Made by a program: the position numbers and the translations under genes. A stretch of DNA of 64,000 nucleotides from contig NZ_CP163512.1 of assembly GCF_041075285.1 (NCBI RefSeq), forward strand, positions 2,356,001-2,420,000. The letters run 5' to 3'. Shown piece after piece: positions 1-8,796 of this stretch (positions within the stretch are counted from its first letter, which is position 1; each line of letters opens with the position of its first letter). This DNA is from Providencia rettgeri. GTDB lineage: Bacteria; Pseudomonadota; Gammaproteobacteria; Enterobacterales; Enterobacteriaceae. A model generated the notes under the pieces. The model saw only the letters and a program-made list of their open reading frames with translations. It did not search any database and had not been told where the DNA came from.

Positions 1-693
1 GATATCCCCGGTTCCCGGTGGCATATCGATAACTAAATAGTCCAAATCAGGCCATAAGGTATCTTGCAGCATTTGCATTAGTGCCTTACTGGCCATTGGG
101 CCACGCCATACCATCGCGTTATCGTCAGTGACTAAATAACCGATTGAGTTAGTTGCTAAGCCATACGCCATAATAGGTGCCATATGCTGACCATCTGGGG
201 ACGTTGGACGCTCTAACGTTGTACCTAACATATTTGGGATAGACGGGCCATAAATATCCGCATCAAGGATACCGACTTTCGCCCCTTCTTGTGCCAGTGC
301 TAATGCTAAGTTTACAGATGTACTGGATTTACCTACCCCACCTTTACCCGAGCTCACTGCAAGAATATTGCGCACCCCATTAATGCCCGGTAAATCGTTC
401 GCACGTTTTAGTGTCGTTACATTATGACGTAGCTTCCACTCGACAGCGTGAGCGCCTGTGAGTTGTTTTAACTCTGCTGTTTTTTCACTAATCAACGTTT
501 GGAAAGGCCCTTTCCAAACAAATGGCATAACTAATTCGATGTGCAGCACATTATCCAACATAGCACAATGATGTAACGCTTTGATAGAAATCAGATTACG
601 TTGCAGTGTTGGGTGTGTAAATGAAGCCAAAACTTTGGAGACTTGTTCAGTCAGCAGTTCTGGTTTGTTCTGCTCGGGGGATTTATCGTTCAT
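1..693 (-). CDS. mrp: Mrp/ApbC iron-sulfur cluster carrier ATPase (partial)
   Basis: Cytosolic P-loop ATPase of the Mrp/NBP35 family, which carries and hands over Fe-S clusters. The first 231 codons are present, read leftward from ATG at 691-693; the 3' end lies beyond the window edge. Residues 1 to about 95 match the small N-terminal domain of enterobacterial Mrp. The deviant Walker A SGKGGVGKS sits at residues 115-123, followed by the DADIYGPS segment. The visible sequence ends in the DMPPGTGD motif. It is divergent from metG, the same arrangement as in E. coli. The C-terminal CxxC pair that binds the cluster is not visible here. Confidence 0.95.
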   Translation of the reverse strand, partial: MNDKSPEQNKPELLTEQVSKVLASFTHPTLQRNLISIKALHHCAMLDNVLHIELVMPFVWKGPFQTLISEKTAELKQLTGAHAVEWKLRHNVTTLKRANDLPGINGVRNILAVSSGKGGVGKSSTSVNLALALAQEGAKVGILDADIYGPSIPNMLGTTLERPTSPDGQHMAPIMAYGLATNSIGYLVTDDNAMVWRGPMASKALMQMLQDTLWPDLDYLVIDMPPGTGDI

Positions 694-1165
694 CCCGGCT
701 CCTTTATTTATATTTTTGAACTATAGATATCCTATATCACTCGATAAGCTACCTGAGATTAAATGGATATACTTTGACTGAGGTTAATCATAACAGAGAA
801 CACAAAAAATAGTGACGATATCGAAGCGTTATTCTTCATGACTGATTTTTACAGCACAGATAGATCAAAAATAGCGTATTAATACAATTCACTAGATTCA
901 ATTTATTGAAATAATTTAAAATATTGCAATACGACAGCCCTTTGGTTTCGATTAATACACATAAAAACTCACCATCAAAAAAATCAGCTCCTAGCCGTAA
1001 AAATCAGCAGCAAAGATAAACAGCCCTAGCACGCAAAAGCCTCGAACAGGCAAAAATTTCTTTTTCCAACAAATTTCCAATTAATCCTTTATACCCCTAG
1101 CAGCGATGGTTTTGATCGGTTAACATCAAAGACCCTTTTCAAATAATGGAAGTCAGAAAGTTACT
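694..1165. other. mrp-metG divergent intergenic region
   Basis: This 472-bp AT-rich stretch must hold the promoters of both mrp and metG. I could not single out convincing -35/-10 pairs. Its middle holds a degenerate copy of a dispersed repeat (839-1033, listed separately). An apparent rightward ORF at 581-781 overlaps the mrp start and is not credible as a gene. Confidence 0.6.
839..1033. repeat. Degenerate copy of the CTGTTTATCTTTG-ended dispersed repeat
   Basis: Positions 997-1023 are an exact 27-base reverse complement of 16927-16953, the left end of the repeat at 16918-17217, and are followed by CCTAG as in that copy. Positions 842-865 resemble the inner part of the same left end (GATTTTTACAGC and a following AGATCAAAAA-like run). 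Positions 965-980 resemble its right end (ACCATCAAA). This looks like one or two decayed copies lying in the metG promoter region. The outer boundaries are approximate. Confidence 0.6.
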
Positions 1166-3193
1166 ATGTCTCAAGTCGCGAATAAATTACTGGTAACCTG
1201 TGCGTTACCCTATGCTAACGGTTCAATCCATCTTGGTCATATCCTGGAACACATTCAGGCTGATATTTGGGTCCGTTATCAGCGAATGCGCGGCAAAGAG
1301 GTTCATTTTATCTGTGCCGATGACGCGCACGGAACGCCTATCATGCTTAAAGCACAGCAACTCGGTGTGACACCTGAAGCCATGATTGCCGAAGTGAACC
1401 AAGAGCATCAGAACGATTTTGCTGGTTTTGCTATTAGTTATGATAATTATCACTCTACACACAGTGAAGAAAATAAAGAGTTATCAGAACTGATTTATGG
1501 AAAACTGAAAAATAACGGTTTTATTAAAAATCGCACAATTTCTCAGCTTTTCGACCCAGAAAAAGGCATGTTCTTACCAGATCGCTTCGTTAAAGGCACC
1601 TGCCCGAAATGTAAAGCAGAAGACCAATACGGTGATAACTGTGAAGTGTGTAGCGCAACCTACAGCCCAACAGAGTTAATCAATCCACGATCGGTCATCT
1701 CTGGTGCAACGCCTGTGATGCGTGATTCAGAACACTTTTTCTTTGATTTACCTGCATTTAGCGACATGTTACAAGCATGGACTCGCTCGGGTGCGCTACA
1801 AGAACAAGTTGCCAACAAAATGCAAGAATGGTTCGAATCAGGTTTACAACAGTGGGATATTACCCGCGATGCACCGTATTTCGGTTTTGAAATTCCTGAT
1901 GCGCCGGGCAAATATTTCTACGTTTGGTTGGATGCCCCAATTGGTTACATGGGGTCATTTAAAAACTTGTGTAGCAAACGTGATGATCTGAATTTTGATG
2001 AATTCTGGAATAAGGACTCAAAAACAGACCTTTACCACTTTATCGGTAAAGATATCGTCTATTTTCACAGCCTGTTCTGGCCTGCCATGTTAGAAGGTAG
2101 CCAATACCGTAAACCAACTAATCTGTTTGTTCACGGTTATGTTACGGTTAATGGTGCAAAAATGTCTAAATCTCGCGGCACATTTATTACTGCACGTTCG
2201 TATTTAGACCATTTGGATGCAGACTGCTTACGTTATTATTATGCGGCGAAATTATCTTCCCGTATTGATGATATTGATTTGAACCTTGAAGACTTTGTTC
2301 AGCGCGTAAATAGCGACATCGTGAATAAAGTGGTTAACTTAGCGTCACGTAACGCAGGTTTTATCGCTAAACGCTTTGGCGGTAAATTGTCGGCAAACTT
2401 AGCTGAGCCTGACTTATATCAACAGTTTATCGATGCTGCCAAAGTGATCGGTGAAGACTATAACAATCGAGAGTACAATAAAGCTATCCGTGAAATCATG
2501 GCATTAGCTGATATTGCTAACCGCTACGTTGATGAGAAAGCCCCTTGGGTCGTGGCTAAGCAGGAAGGTAAAGACCAAGAGTTGCAAGATATTTGCTCAA
2601 TGGGTATCAACCTATTCCGCATACTGATGACGTACCTGAAACCTGTTTTGCCGGGCCTAACCAAACGCGCCGAAACCTTTTTAAATACTGAACTGTCTTG
2701 GGATGAGATTAACACACCATTACTTGACCACAGTGTTGCACCGTTCAAGGCTCTGTTTAACCGCATTGAAATGGCGAAAGTCGATGCGATGGTTGAAGCA
2801 TCAAAAGAAAGCATCAAGCCAATCCAGCAAGTGACTGGTCCTCTTGCTGACGACCCAATTCAAGATACAATCACCTTTGATGATTTTGCAAAAATTGATC
2901 TGCGAATTGCATTAATCAAACAGGCTGACTTTGTCGAGGGTTCCGATAAGCTTCTGAAATTGCAATTGGATATTGGTGGAGAGACTCGCCAAGTGTTTTC
3001 TGGCATTCGCTCTGCATACCCGGATCCAAAAGCTTTAGAAGGTCGTTTAACGGTGATGGTGGCTAATCTCGCACCACGTAAAATGCGTTTCGGCGTATCC
3101 GAAGGCATGGTGATGGCTGCGGGCCCTGGTGGTAAAGATATTTATCTGCTTAGCCCTGATAGTGGGGCACAGCCAGGTATGCAAGTTAAGTAA
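1166..3193 (+). CDS. metG: Methionyl-tRNA synthetase
   Basis: Cytosolic class I aminoacyl-tRNA synthetase that charges tRNA-Met with methionine. At 675 residues it has the usual length of the E. coli-type dimeric enzyme and matches it end to end. The ATP-binding HLGH signature is at residues 22-25 and KMSKS at 332-336. A four-cysteine zinc knuckle (CPKC...CEVC) lies near residues 146-162. The C-terminal tRNA-binding, EMAP-II-like domain starts around residue 570 ([12 protein letters not shown]) and contains the APRKMRFG segment. It is monocistronic by context: divergent from mrp and followed by a terminator duplicated around a small repeat element. Confidence 0.98.
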   Translation: MSQVANKLLVTCALPYANGSIHLGHILEHIQADIWVRYQRMRGKEVHFICADDAHGTPIMLKAQQLGVTPEAMIAEVNQEHQNDFAGFAISYDNYHSTHSEENKELSELIYGKLKNNGFIKNRTISQLFDPEKGMFLPDRFVKGTCPKCKAEDQYGDNCEVCSATYSPTELINPRSVISGATPVMRDSEHFFFDLPAFSDMLQAWTRSGALQEQVANKMQEWFESGLQQWDITRDAPYFGFEIPDAPGKYFYVWLDAPIGYMGSFKNLCSKRDDLNFDEFWNKDSKTDLYHFIGKDIVYFHSLFWPAMLEGSQYRKPTNLFVHGYVTVNGAKMSKSRGTFITARSYLDHLDADCLRYYYAAKLSSRIDDIDLNLEDFVQRVNSDIVNKVVNLASRNAGFIAKRFGGKLSANLAEPDLYQQFIDAAKVIGEDYNNREYNKAIREIMALADIANRYVDEKAPWVVAKQEGKDQELQDICSMGINLFRILMTYLKPVLPGLTKRAETFLNTELSWDEINTPLLDHSVAPFKALFNRIEMAKVDAMVEASKESIKPIQQVTGPLADDPIQDTITFDDFAKIDLRIALIKQADFVEGSDKLLKLQLDIGGETRQVFSGIRSAYPDPKALEGRLTVMVANLAPRKMRFGVSEGMVMAAGPGGKDIYLLSPDSGAQPGMQVK

Positions 3194-3228
3194 CACTGAT
3201 TTGTTATAGAGCCTTTTTAGCCTGTGAA

Positions 3229-3413
3229 AGTGGAGAGCAAAACTCTCCACTGAGGTTCTTAACTAAGTGGGATAAAAGCGTGGCTTTTCCCACTTTGTGT
3301 TATCAGCCGAAAATCAATATATTGATTTTCCTTATTTTTTTAAAACCTATCCAACCTGCTGGCAAACCTAATCGGTTTGCCAGCAGTCTGAGTGGAGAGC
3401 AAAGCTCTCCACT
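3229..3413 (+). repeat. Terminator-flanked three-hairpin element, copy 1
   Basis: A 139-bp element (3252-3390) lies between two 23-bp copies of the metG terminator hairpin (3229-3251 and 3391-3413), which differ at one base. Inside are three hairpins: one built on AAGTGGGA/TCCCACTT, a perfect palindrome around GAAAATCAATATATTGATTT (about 3309-3330), and a long one with CTGCTGGCAAACC pairing to GGTTTGCCAGCAG. The same element, also bracketed by a duplicated terminator, follows maeA at 10536-10676. A shortened inverted copy follows the operon ending at 41666. Size, structure and duplicated target suggest a non-autonomous mobile repeat inserted at a terminator, like the YPAL repeats of Yersinia. 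Kinship to YPAL is not checked. Confidence 0.85.
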
Positions 3414-3420
3414 TTTTTAT
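3391..3420 (+). terminator. metG Rho-independent terminator (distal copy)
   Basis: Perfect stem GTGGAGAG/CTCTCCAC with a short loop, followed by a run of Ts (3413-3418). The left copy at 3229-3251 has the same stem but no T-run, so only the distal copy should act as a full terminator. Confidence 0.85.
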
Positions 3421-3499
3421 TGCCTTTTTATTGTGATCGGTAGCACAATAAAAGCGTTAATTGTATGATGAATAGATGTTAAGCTACGAGGCAACGCTC

Positions 3500-3967
3500 A
3501 TGTCATTTAAACAGGTGCTGATAACGGGGTGGCAGTACTTGCGAGCTTTCGCAATACTTTACTTCTGCCTGATAGTCGGAAACCTTATCTCTACCCTACT
3601 TCCTTTTGCCATTCCTGGCAGTATTGTCGGCATGTTAATTTTATTTGCATTGCTAGCGCTGCAAATTATCCCTGCTCACTGGGCACAACCCGGATGCAGT
3701 ATTTTACTGAAAAATATGACCATTCTGTTTGTGCCTATCGGTGTAGGTATCATGAATTATTATGACTTACTGAGTCAGCAGTTGATCCCAATTGTGGTTT
3801 CCTGCGTTGTCAGTACCTTAATTGTGATGATTGTTGTCGCCATCAGCTCCAACTATATTCACAAAGAACGCCCTGTCGTGGGGGCTAAACCTGATGAAGT
3901 TTCCCTTCCTCCTGAGGATCCTCTTTCTTCGGTGATTAATAATGATAAAACTAAGGGGAAAGATTAA
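3500..3967 (+). CDS. yohJ: CidA/LrgA family membrane protein YohJ
   Basis: Small inner-membrane protein of the CidA/LrgA (UPF0299) family with four predicted membrane segments. It closely matches E. coli YohJ, including [19 protein letters not shown] and the LFVPIGVG segment. A start at 3476 would add eight residues absent from the family. I choose ATG 3500, which has GAGG about ten bases upstream and gives 155 residues. The stop overlaps the yohK start (TAATG), so the pair is translationally coupled. The charged C-terminal tail is longer than in E. coli. Proposed roles are holin-like or small-metabolite transport; the function is not settled. Confidence 0.93.
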   Translation: MSFKQVLITGWQYLRAFAILYFCLIVGNLISTLLPFAIPGSIVGMLILFALLALQIIPAHWAQPGCSILLKNMTILFVPIGVGIMNYYDLLSQQLIPIVVSCVVSTLIVMIVVAISSNYIHKERPVVGAKPDEVSLPPEDPLSSVINNDKTKGKD

Positions 3968-4662
3968 TGTTAACGCATATTTGGTGGTCATTACCGCTAA
4001 CCATTGTGGTTTTTTACCTTGCTCGCAAATTATCTGTAAAATTTAAGCTGCCAATATTAAACCCCTTATTAATGACTATTGCTGTGCTTATTGCCATATT
4101 GGTGATGACTAATACACCCTATGAACATTACTTCGCAGGAAGTAAAATTCTGAACGATTTACTGCAACCCGCAGTTGTGGCATTGGCCTTCCCACTGTAT
4201 GAACAAATGCACCAAATCCGAGCCCAATGGAAGTCCCTATTTAGTATCTGCTTTGCAGGTAGCATAGTCGCCATGTTCAGCGGCGCAGCAATGGCATTCT
4301 GGTTAGGGGCAACACCCGATATCGCCGCCTCTGTATTGCCGAAATCCGTCACAACACCGATAGCGATGGCAGTGGCTGATTCAATTGGAGGGATCCCTGC
4401 GATTAGCGCTGCTTGCGTCTTGTTTGTGGGTATTTTAGGTGCCATGTTTGGGCACAGTTTATTTGATGTTTTACGTGTTCGTACCCATGCTTCTCGTGGT
4501 CTTGCAATGGGAACAGCTTCCCACGCATTAGGCACCGCGCGTTGTGCTGAAGTGAACTATATTGAAGGCGCATATAGCTCGCTCGCATTAATGACCTGTG
4601 GAGTGATCACCTCGTTAAGTGCCCCATTTATATTTCCTATCATTTTACATCTTTTTAGCTAA
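3967..4662 (+). CDS. yohK: CidB/LrgB family membrane protein YohK
   Basis: Inner-membrane partner of YohJ, 231 residues, with about six to seven hydrophobic segments. It has the conserved LrgB stretches VALAFPLYEQ, PKSVTTPIAMAV and GTASHALGTARC. The start ATG overlaps the yohJ stop by one base, and the two-gene order yohJ-yohK is as in E. coli. LrgA/LrgB pairs have been linked to murein hydrolase control and to pyruvate or glycolate transport in other bacteria. Nothing in this sequence decides between those roles. Confidence 0.95.
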   Translation: MLTHIWWSLPLTIVVFYLARKLSVKFKLPILNPLLMTIAVLIAILVMTNTPYEHYFAGSKILNDLLQPAVVALAFPLYEQMHQIRAQWKSLFSICFAGSIVAMFSGAAMAFWLGATPDIAASVLPKSVTTPIAMAVADSIGGIPAISAACVLFVGILGAMFGHSLFDVLRVRTHASRGLAMGTASHALGTARCAEVNYIEGAYSSLALMTCGVITSLSAPFIFPIILHLFS

Positions 4663-4690
4663 TCTTATTAGTTAACTATCCGATTAAATC

Positions 4691-4726
4691 TGATAAGTAA
4701 GAGTGCGCAATTTCTCTTACTTATCA
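4691..4726 (+). terminator. Hairpin after yohK
   Basis: A near-perfect 13-bp stem, TGATAAGTAAGAG (4691-4703) with CTCTTACTTATCA (4714-4726), lies 29 bases after the yohK stop. No strong T-run follows, so it may be a weak terminator or an mRNA 3' stabiliser. Confidence 0.65.
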
Positions 4727-4789
4727 CTCGACGGAAAAACATGAGATATATCTCTCATTTAAAGAATTTGTTTCACATGTTTCATTTGA

Positions 4790-4858
4790 TTTAGTGATGT
4801 GAATCACATATTGATATATGCTTTATTGAATAGAATAAAAACAATTAAATAGGGAGGG
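4790..4858 (+). promoter_or_regulatory. cdd promoter with CRP-type site and strong RBS
   Basis: AGTGA (4793-4797), six bases, then TCACA (4804-4808) makes a nearly symmetric CRP half-site pair. A TAGAAT -10 box is at 4831-4836. The site is then centred near -41.5 of the expected start around 4842, the geometry of a class II CRP promoter. AGGGAGGG at 4851-4858 is a strong ribosome binding site seven bases before the ATG. In E. coli cdd is under CRP and CytR control; a CytR site was not identified here. Confidence 0.75.
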
Positions 4859-4864
4859 TAACTC

Positions 4865-5752
4865 ATGCATTCACGATTTAAGGCCGCTTGGGCCGAGCTT
4901 CCAGAGAAGCTACAATCTGTACTTAGACCTATCATTGATAAATCTGATTTCCCGGGAATGCTAACGGCAGAGCAAGTGCAACATATTAAAGCACAAAGTG
5001 GCGTTAGCGACTCTGAACTCGCCTTCTCATTACTCCCTTTTGCAGCAGCCTATGCCGTTACGCCCATTTCCCATTTCCATGTCGGTGCAATCGCTTGCGG
5101 TGCGAGTGGTAATTTATATTTCGGCGCCAATATGGAGTTTAGCCATGTCTCAATGGGGCAAGTGATCCACGCTGAGCAATGTGCGATTACCCATTCTTGG
5201 ATGAAGGGTGAAAAACAAATTATCTCAATCACTGTGAATTACACACCCTGTGGTCACTGCCGCCAATTTATGAATGAATTACGTGAAGGCGGAAAGATTA
5301 TGGTGCATTTGCCGGGTCGTCAGCCCGCGGTATTACACCACTATTTACCTGATTCATTTGGCCCTGCCGATTTAAACATTGAGACGCTATTACTTGATTC
5401 TGTTCAGCATGGTTATAACAACCAAAGTCGTGATCGGTTGTTAAGTGCGGCTATTGACGCAGCTAATCAATCCCATGCCCCTTATAGCGAATCGCATTCA
5501 GGTATTGCTGTGCAGCTCAAAGATGGTTCATTGTTTACGGGTCGCTACGCTGAAAATGCCGCATTTAACCCAAGTTTGCCGCCACTGCAAGCTGCGTTAA
5601 TTATGATCAACCTTGCTGGTAAAGATATTCATGCGATTGAGCAAGCTAAGTTGGTAGAAAAGCAAGATGCAATAGTGAAACAGTGGTGTACTACTGAAAA
5701 TACATTACGGGCATTGGGTTGCCAGAATATTGAATTAGCTTATTTGGATTAA
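4865..5752 (+). CDS. cdd: Cytidine deaminase
   Basis: Cytosolic zinc enzyme converting cytidine and deoxycytidine to uridine and deoxyuridine in pyrimidine salvage. At 295 residues it is the long, dimeric enterobacterial form (E. coli 294). The catalytic HAEQ is followed by PCGHC, the zinc-binding and proton-shuttle residues. FGANMEF is the substrate-loop motif, and the second, non-catalytic domain carries YAENAAFNP. The preceding gene pair yohJK is the same neighbour as in E. coli. The promoter upstream suggests catabolite control. Confidence 0.98.
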   Translation: MHSRFKAAWAELPEKLQSVLRPIIDKSDFPGMLTAEQVQHIKAQSGVSDSELAFSLLPFAAAYAVTPISHFHVGAIACGASGNLYFGANMEFSHVSMGQVIHAEQCAITHSWMKGEKQIISITVNYTPCGHCRQFMNELREGGKIMVHLPGRQPAVLHHYLPDSFGPADLNIETLLLDSVQHGYNNQSRDRLLSAAIDAANQSHAPYSESHSGIAVQLKDGSLFTGRYAENAAFNPSLPPLQAALIMINLAGKDIHAIEQAKLVEKQDAIVKQWCTTENTLRALGCQNIELAYLD

Positions 5753-5771
5753 TTTTATATTATTTAAAAAT

Positions 5772-5818
5772 AACGGTTATTACTAATAATATGAATATAA
5801 GGCAATAACCGTTTATTG
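5772..5818 (+). terminator. Hairpin after cdd
   Basis: A ten-bp stem AACGGTTATT (5772-5781) and AATAACCGTT (5804-5813) with a 22-base loop is followed by TATTG. It is 20 bases after the cdd stop and is a moderate terminator candidate. Confidence 0.55.
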
Positions 5819-5863
5819 TAACAAGTTATCATAGTACATATTTATCTTTTATTATTATCAATT

Positions 5864-6964
5864 TTAGTTAAAACTAAAAGATGCCCCAGAAGAATAACCA
5901 CTATAACTAAACTCCGGTACACTCGGCATTGAAGGCATTGAATATCTATCATCAAATGAACTCATTGAATTATCCATTGATGACATACTATCTCTTAGAT
6001 TATCAATCATACAATCGTACTGTTCCACATCAGGCTTATAATTAATCGATGGCGAATCAAATAGTCCCGTTTCAGGCAATATATAATCTGGTTTTTCAAG
6101 ATAATACTCTGAAAGAGGATTTTTATGTTCAAATTCAGTTTGCCCTCGCCAATCAGTTTGTACAGAAAATCGGCTATTATCGCCAGATGGAAAATCCCAG
6201 AATGAGAACCTGTTAGTTCCCCTATCGATTAGTGGGTTACCGGTTTCATATGTTAACCCTTTAATGTAGTCTATATCCGCATACACTTTAGGTGAGTCAA
6301 AAAAATCATAGGTATTTTTTAAGCTAATGATTCCACTGTCATAGACATTGTCTATATCTGCAACCCTTCGTAGCCAACGGTGTATTTGAGGCTGCTTACT
6401 AGCAGGTGCATCATACATACTCTCAACCATCGTATTTAAGATCCCCAAACTTAATTCAGCTTCTTTTTCTGTATTTCCTACCGCATCTAGCGATTTTTCC
6501 CAATAAAACTCTCGCGTTTCTTTATCTGGAAGCACATCGAAAAAAGGTTGCAAAGTCCAGGTTTCCGCTGGCAGTCCATATCTGTTAAAAACATCTTCAT
6601 GAAATACCATTGCTTCTTCATGATTTATATCTCCGTTTATTTCTGTTTCGCCATCTTTAAATCGACTTTTGAGTGTTTCTATATAACCATAAGCCATATC
6701 CATCCTTATTTTATTAAGAGTATTAATATTAAATTCTAGTCCATTTTCTTCCATTACTTCTTCTAAATAGTTTAATGCAAAAGCACCTGAAAATGAGTCC
6801 TCTTTTACCACACTATTTGCTAATGCTGCATAACGATCTCCTTTGACTTCTAAATATGTATACATTATCTCTGGGTTATTGGTCATATTCAATATTCTAG
6901 AAGCCATAGATATATCCTTTCTATTTAACTTCATATTTCCTTGTCTTTTACTTTCTCTATCCAT
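5864..6964 (-). CDS. Unknown cytosolic protein, paralogue of the gene at 7771-8385
   Basis: I do not recognise this 366-residue protein. It has no signal peptide or membrane segment. Residues about 20-220 are helical in character and align by eye with most of the exported protein encoded at 7771-8385: shared pattern D-A...ETL, H-EA...H, R..(L/I)P-E-W, F-VL..KE...YW-K, a G followed by E..L..L..M, and I..W..R. The remaining C-terminal 140 residues are aromatic-rich and end in a tail of Ser, Met, Asp and Tyr. ATG codons at residues 1, 11 and 20 all have purine-rich leaders; residue 11 (AAGGAAAT) may be the real start. Three co-directional unknown genes here sit in strongly AT-rich DNA, suggesting acquisition. 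An effector, immunity or surface-associated role is possible but unproven. Confidence 0.7.
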   Translation of the reverse strand: MDRESKRQGNMKLNRKDISMASRILNMTNNPEIMYTYLEVKGDRYAALANSVVKEDSFSGAFALNYLEEVMEENGLEFNINTLNKIRMDMAYGYIETLKSRFKDGETEINGDINHEEAMVFHEDVFNRYGLPAETWTLQPFFDVLPDKETREFYWEKSLDAVGNTEKEAELSLGILNTMVESMYDAPASKQPQIHRWLRRVADIDNVYDSGIISLKNTYDFFDSPKVYADIDYIKGLTYETGNPLIDRGTNRFSFWDFPSGDNSRFSVQTDWRGQTEFEHKNPLSEYYLEKPDYILPETGLFDSPSINYKPDVEQYDCMIDNLRDSMSSMDNSMSSFDDRYSMPSMPSVPEFSYSGYSSGASFSFN

Positions 6965-6972
6965 ATATTATT

Positions 6973-7046
6973 CCTATTTTTTCATATGTTGTTCGATAAA
7001 ATTCCTTATCCTATTTTTTCATATGTTGTTCGATAAAATTCCTTAT
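6973..7046. repeat. Perfect 37-bp tandem duplication at a gene junction
   Basis: Two identical 37-bp units, 6973-7009 and 7010-7046, are followed by a partial third start (CCTATTTTT at 7047). On the minus strand the unit encodes the last residues of the lipoprotein gene (RNFIEQHMKK and stop) and then repeats that stretch after the stop. The extra copy pushes the next gene 37 bp away and supplies the AATAGG run just before its first ATG. Confidence 0.95.
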
Positions 7047-7706
7047 CCTATTTTTCATTTCATTCCAAATAATTAATTCTTCTACATTGAGCTTAACCTC
7101 TATTTTTATTTTATATTCAGGAACTAAAAAAAAACCATTACATCTACTATATTTTTTCTTAGGAATCACCCAAATACATCTAAAAAAGTCTGTTATTTCA
7201 TCGTTATCTATCCTCCAATAATATCCAAACTTATCATTTTCAGGATCACTATATTTAGTTAGTTTTTTTAATTTAACCTCACTAAAATACAACCCTAGTT
7301 TTTCATCATATACAATATCTCCTTTTATTTTCTCCTCCCCCCAGTCAAGATATATATAGCGTTTATGCTCTAGATACCCCTTTATCTTGTCATTTAATGG
7401 TTCAATAGAGACTCTTATCGTTTTTTTCTTTGTTGTAACTTCATCATAATCAACAGGTTTCATTTCAGGCCAACTCATTCTCAATGGCAATACCCGAAAA
7501 TTAGCCTCACACCCCTTTTTATTTTTAATAAACCTCGGATCAAAATAACCATACCCTTCATATTCAGCAATAAAATCAACATATTCCTGCGGTACTTCAA
7601 CAATATTGCCATTAAACTTTCCACACACAAATCCAGGTCGGTTTTCCCCATTCGCAATACAAGAGAATAATAACAACGGCAAAATTAAGCTAAAATATAA
7701 TTTCAT
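7011..7706 (-). CDS. Unknown predicted lipoprotein
   Basis: Hypothetical 231-residue exported protein. The N-terminus is a short signal peptide ending in a lipobox (LLLFSC, with the cysteine at about residue 16), so it is probably lipid-anchored in the envelope. The mature part has a handful of cysteines and a WPEMKPVD segment. I recall WPDM-type segments in small lipoproteins found beside secreted-toxin loci, but I cannot confirm that link. Codon use is very AT-rich (14 of 60 bases G+C in 7261-7320, against 30 of 60 in maeA 9301-9360). Its last codons lie in the 37-bp tandem duplication. It sits between two related unknown genes on the same strand. Confidence 0.75.
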   Translation of the reverse strand: MKLYFSLILPLLLFSCIANGENRPGFVCGKFNGNIVEVPQEYVDFIAEYEGYGYFDPRFIKNKKGCEANFRVLPLRMSWPEMKPVDYDEVTTKKKTIRVSIEPLNDKIKGYLEHKRYIYLDWGEEKIKGDIVYDEKLGLYFSEVKLKKLTKYSDPENDKFGYYWRIDNDEITDFFRCIWVIPKKKYSRCNGFFLVPEYKIKIEVKLNVEELIIWNEMKNRIRNFIEQHMKK

Positions 7707-7770
7707 AACATCTTTTTACCTTATAATTTATATAATTTTCAACTATTAGAATCACATTTATTAGATGTTA

Positions 7771-8385
7771 TTATTTAGCCGTAGACAACACTTTATTCAT
7801 CCGTTCATACCATTTATTAATAATGACTTTTTGTTTATTAGTGGCTTTTTTTTCCTTTTCTAACATCACTTTCATCAAACTGTATAGTACCGATAACTCA
7901 TGGTCTCTATCTCCAGATGCCGCCATGATTTTTTGCCAATAATGCTCTTTTTCTTTTTCGTCTAATACCGAAAACACAACACCTAAAACCCAAGCCTCTT
8001 CTGGTATTTTATTACGTAACATAACCAGATAATGTAACTCATCTGCTTCTTTATATGTCATATCATGAGACACGCTTTTCCCTAAGCTTTGCTTTATTAT
8101 CTTTTTGTTTAATACGGTGAGCGTCTCTAACGCATGGTCATAGTGCAGTTTATCCATTAACTTTTTATTGATAGGCTTACCTTTTTCTTTCATGACCAAA
8201 TAAAAGTAATCTGCCACAATGCGACCAAAAATGGATGAGCCATATTTGTTCTCATAAAGATAATGGTCGACCTCGCTGATTGTTCGTGCCAAATTATAAT
8301 TAGCTTTCGAATAATTAAAAAAACTCAAAAATAAAACAAAGGTTAATAATGATAATTTTTTATATTTTAAAATTAAACCAATCAT
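7771..8385 (-). CDS. Unknown exported or membrane-anchored protein, paralogue of 5864-6964
   Basis: Hypothetical 204-residue protein. The first 30 residues form a signal peptide or membrane anchor (LTFVLFLSFFNYSKA). The rest aligns by eye with residues about 20-220 of the cytosolic protein encoded two genes downstream, including the P-EAW (residue ~130) and YW-KI(M) positions, so the two look like duplicated and differently localised versions of one fold. The first gene of the leftward group, it is preceded by AAGGAG in reverse orientation at 8389-8394. It has no recognised family, and the AT-rich composition is shared with its neighbours. Confidence 0.75.
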   Translation of the reverse strand: MIGLILKYKKLSLLTFVLFLSFFNYSKANYNLARTISEVDHYLYENKYGSSIFGRIVADYFYLVMKEKGKPINKKLMDKLHYDHALETLTVLNKKIIKQSLGKSVSHDMTYKEADELHYLVMLRNKIPEEAWVLGVVFSVLDEKEKEHYWQKIMAASGDRDHELSVLYSLMKVMLEKEKKATNKQKVIINKWYERMNKVLSTAK

Positions 8386-8796
8386 ACAATACTCCTTATT
8401 AAGGGTAATTTAAGACAAAACAGCCTTAATAACTTATGAAAAATAAAAACATGCAGCAATATATGATACTTTAAAATATAGTTTTACTGGCATTTAGTTA
8501 AAAACTCATTTATATGACGAAAGATAAACATAAATTAAAAAATTTTGAAAATAATAAAACACGTCATTTTCGCCTTTAAATCTAAAAAGTTGATTAAAAC
8601 CATAGTGTGACTAACCGTGATCTCCCCGTCGTAATTGCAACGTCAAACGATGCTTTAGTTTCATTCCTTAACTAAATTCTTTATTATGTCTACAGAAATT
8701 TTAACGATTTTGCATCATTATTTACTGTACATATTTTCTGTTTAGCTTAGGATCTACCCTGACTTTGTTGATTAATCGTTCGAAGAGTGATATTTC
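8386..8796. other. Divergent promoter region upstream of maeA
   Basis: 411 bp without a supported gene. It must drive the leftward unknown genes and the rightward maeA. AAGAGTGA before 8797 provides the maeA ribosome binding site. The 8440-8600 part is extremely AT-rich. I see no repeat or RNA structure I can name. Confidence 0.5.

Noticed and set aside
3280..3468. 62-codon ORF inside the three-hairpin element after metG
   Set aside because: It reads through inverted repeats and the terminator; copies 1 and 2 of the element do not keep the frame.
4128..4535. 135-codon ORF antisense to yohK
   Set aside because: Shadow of a conserved membrane-protein gene; no start signal.
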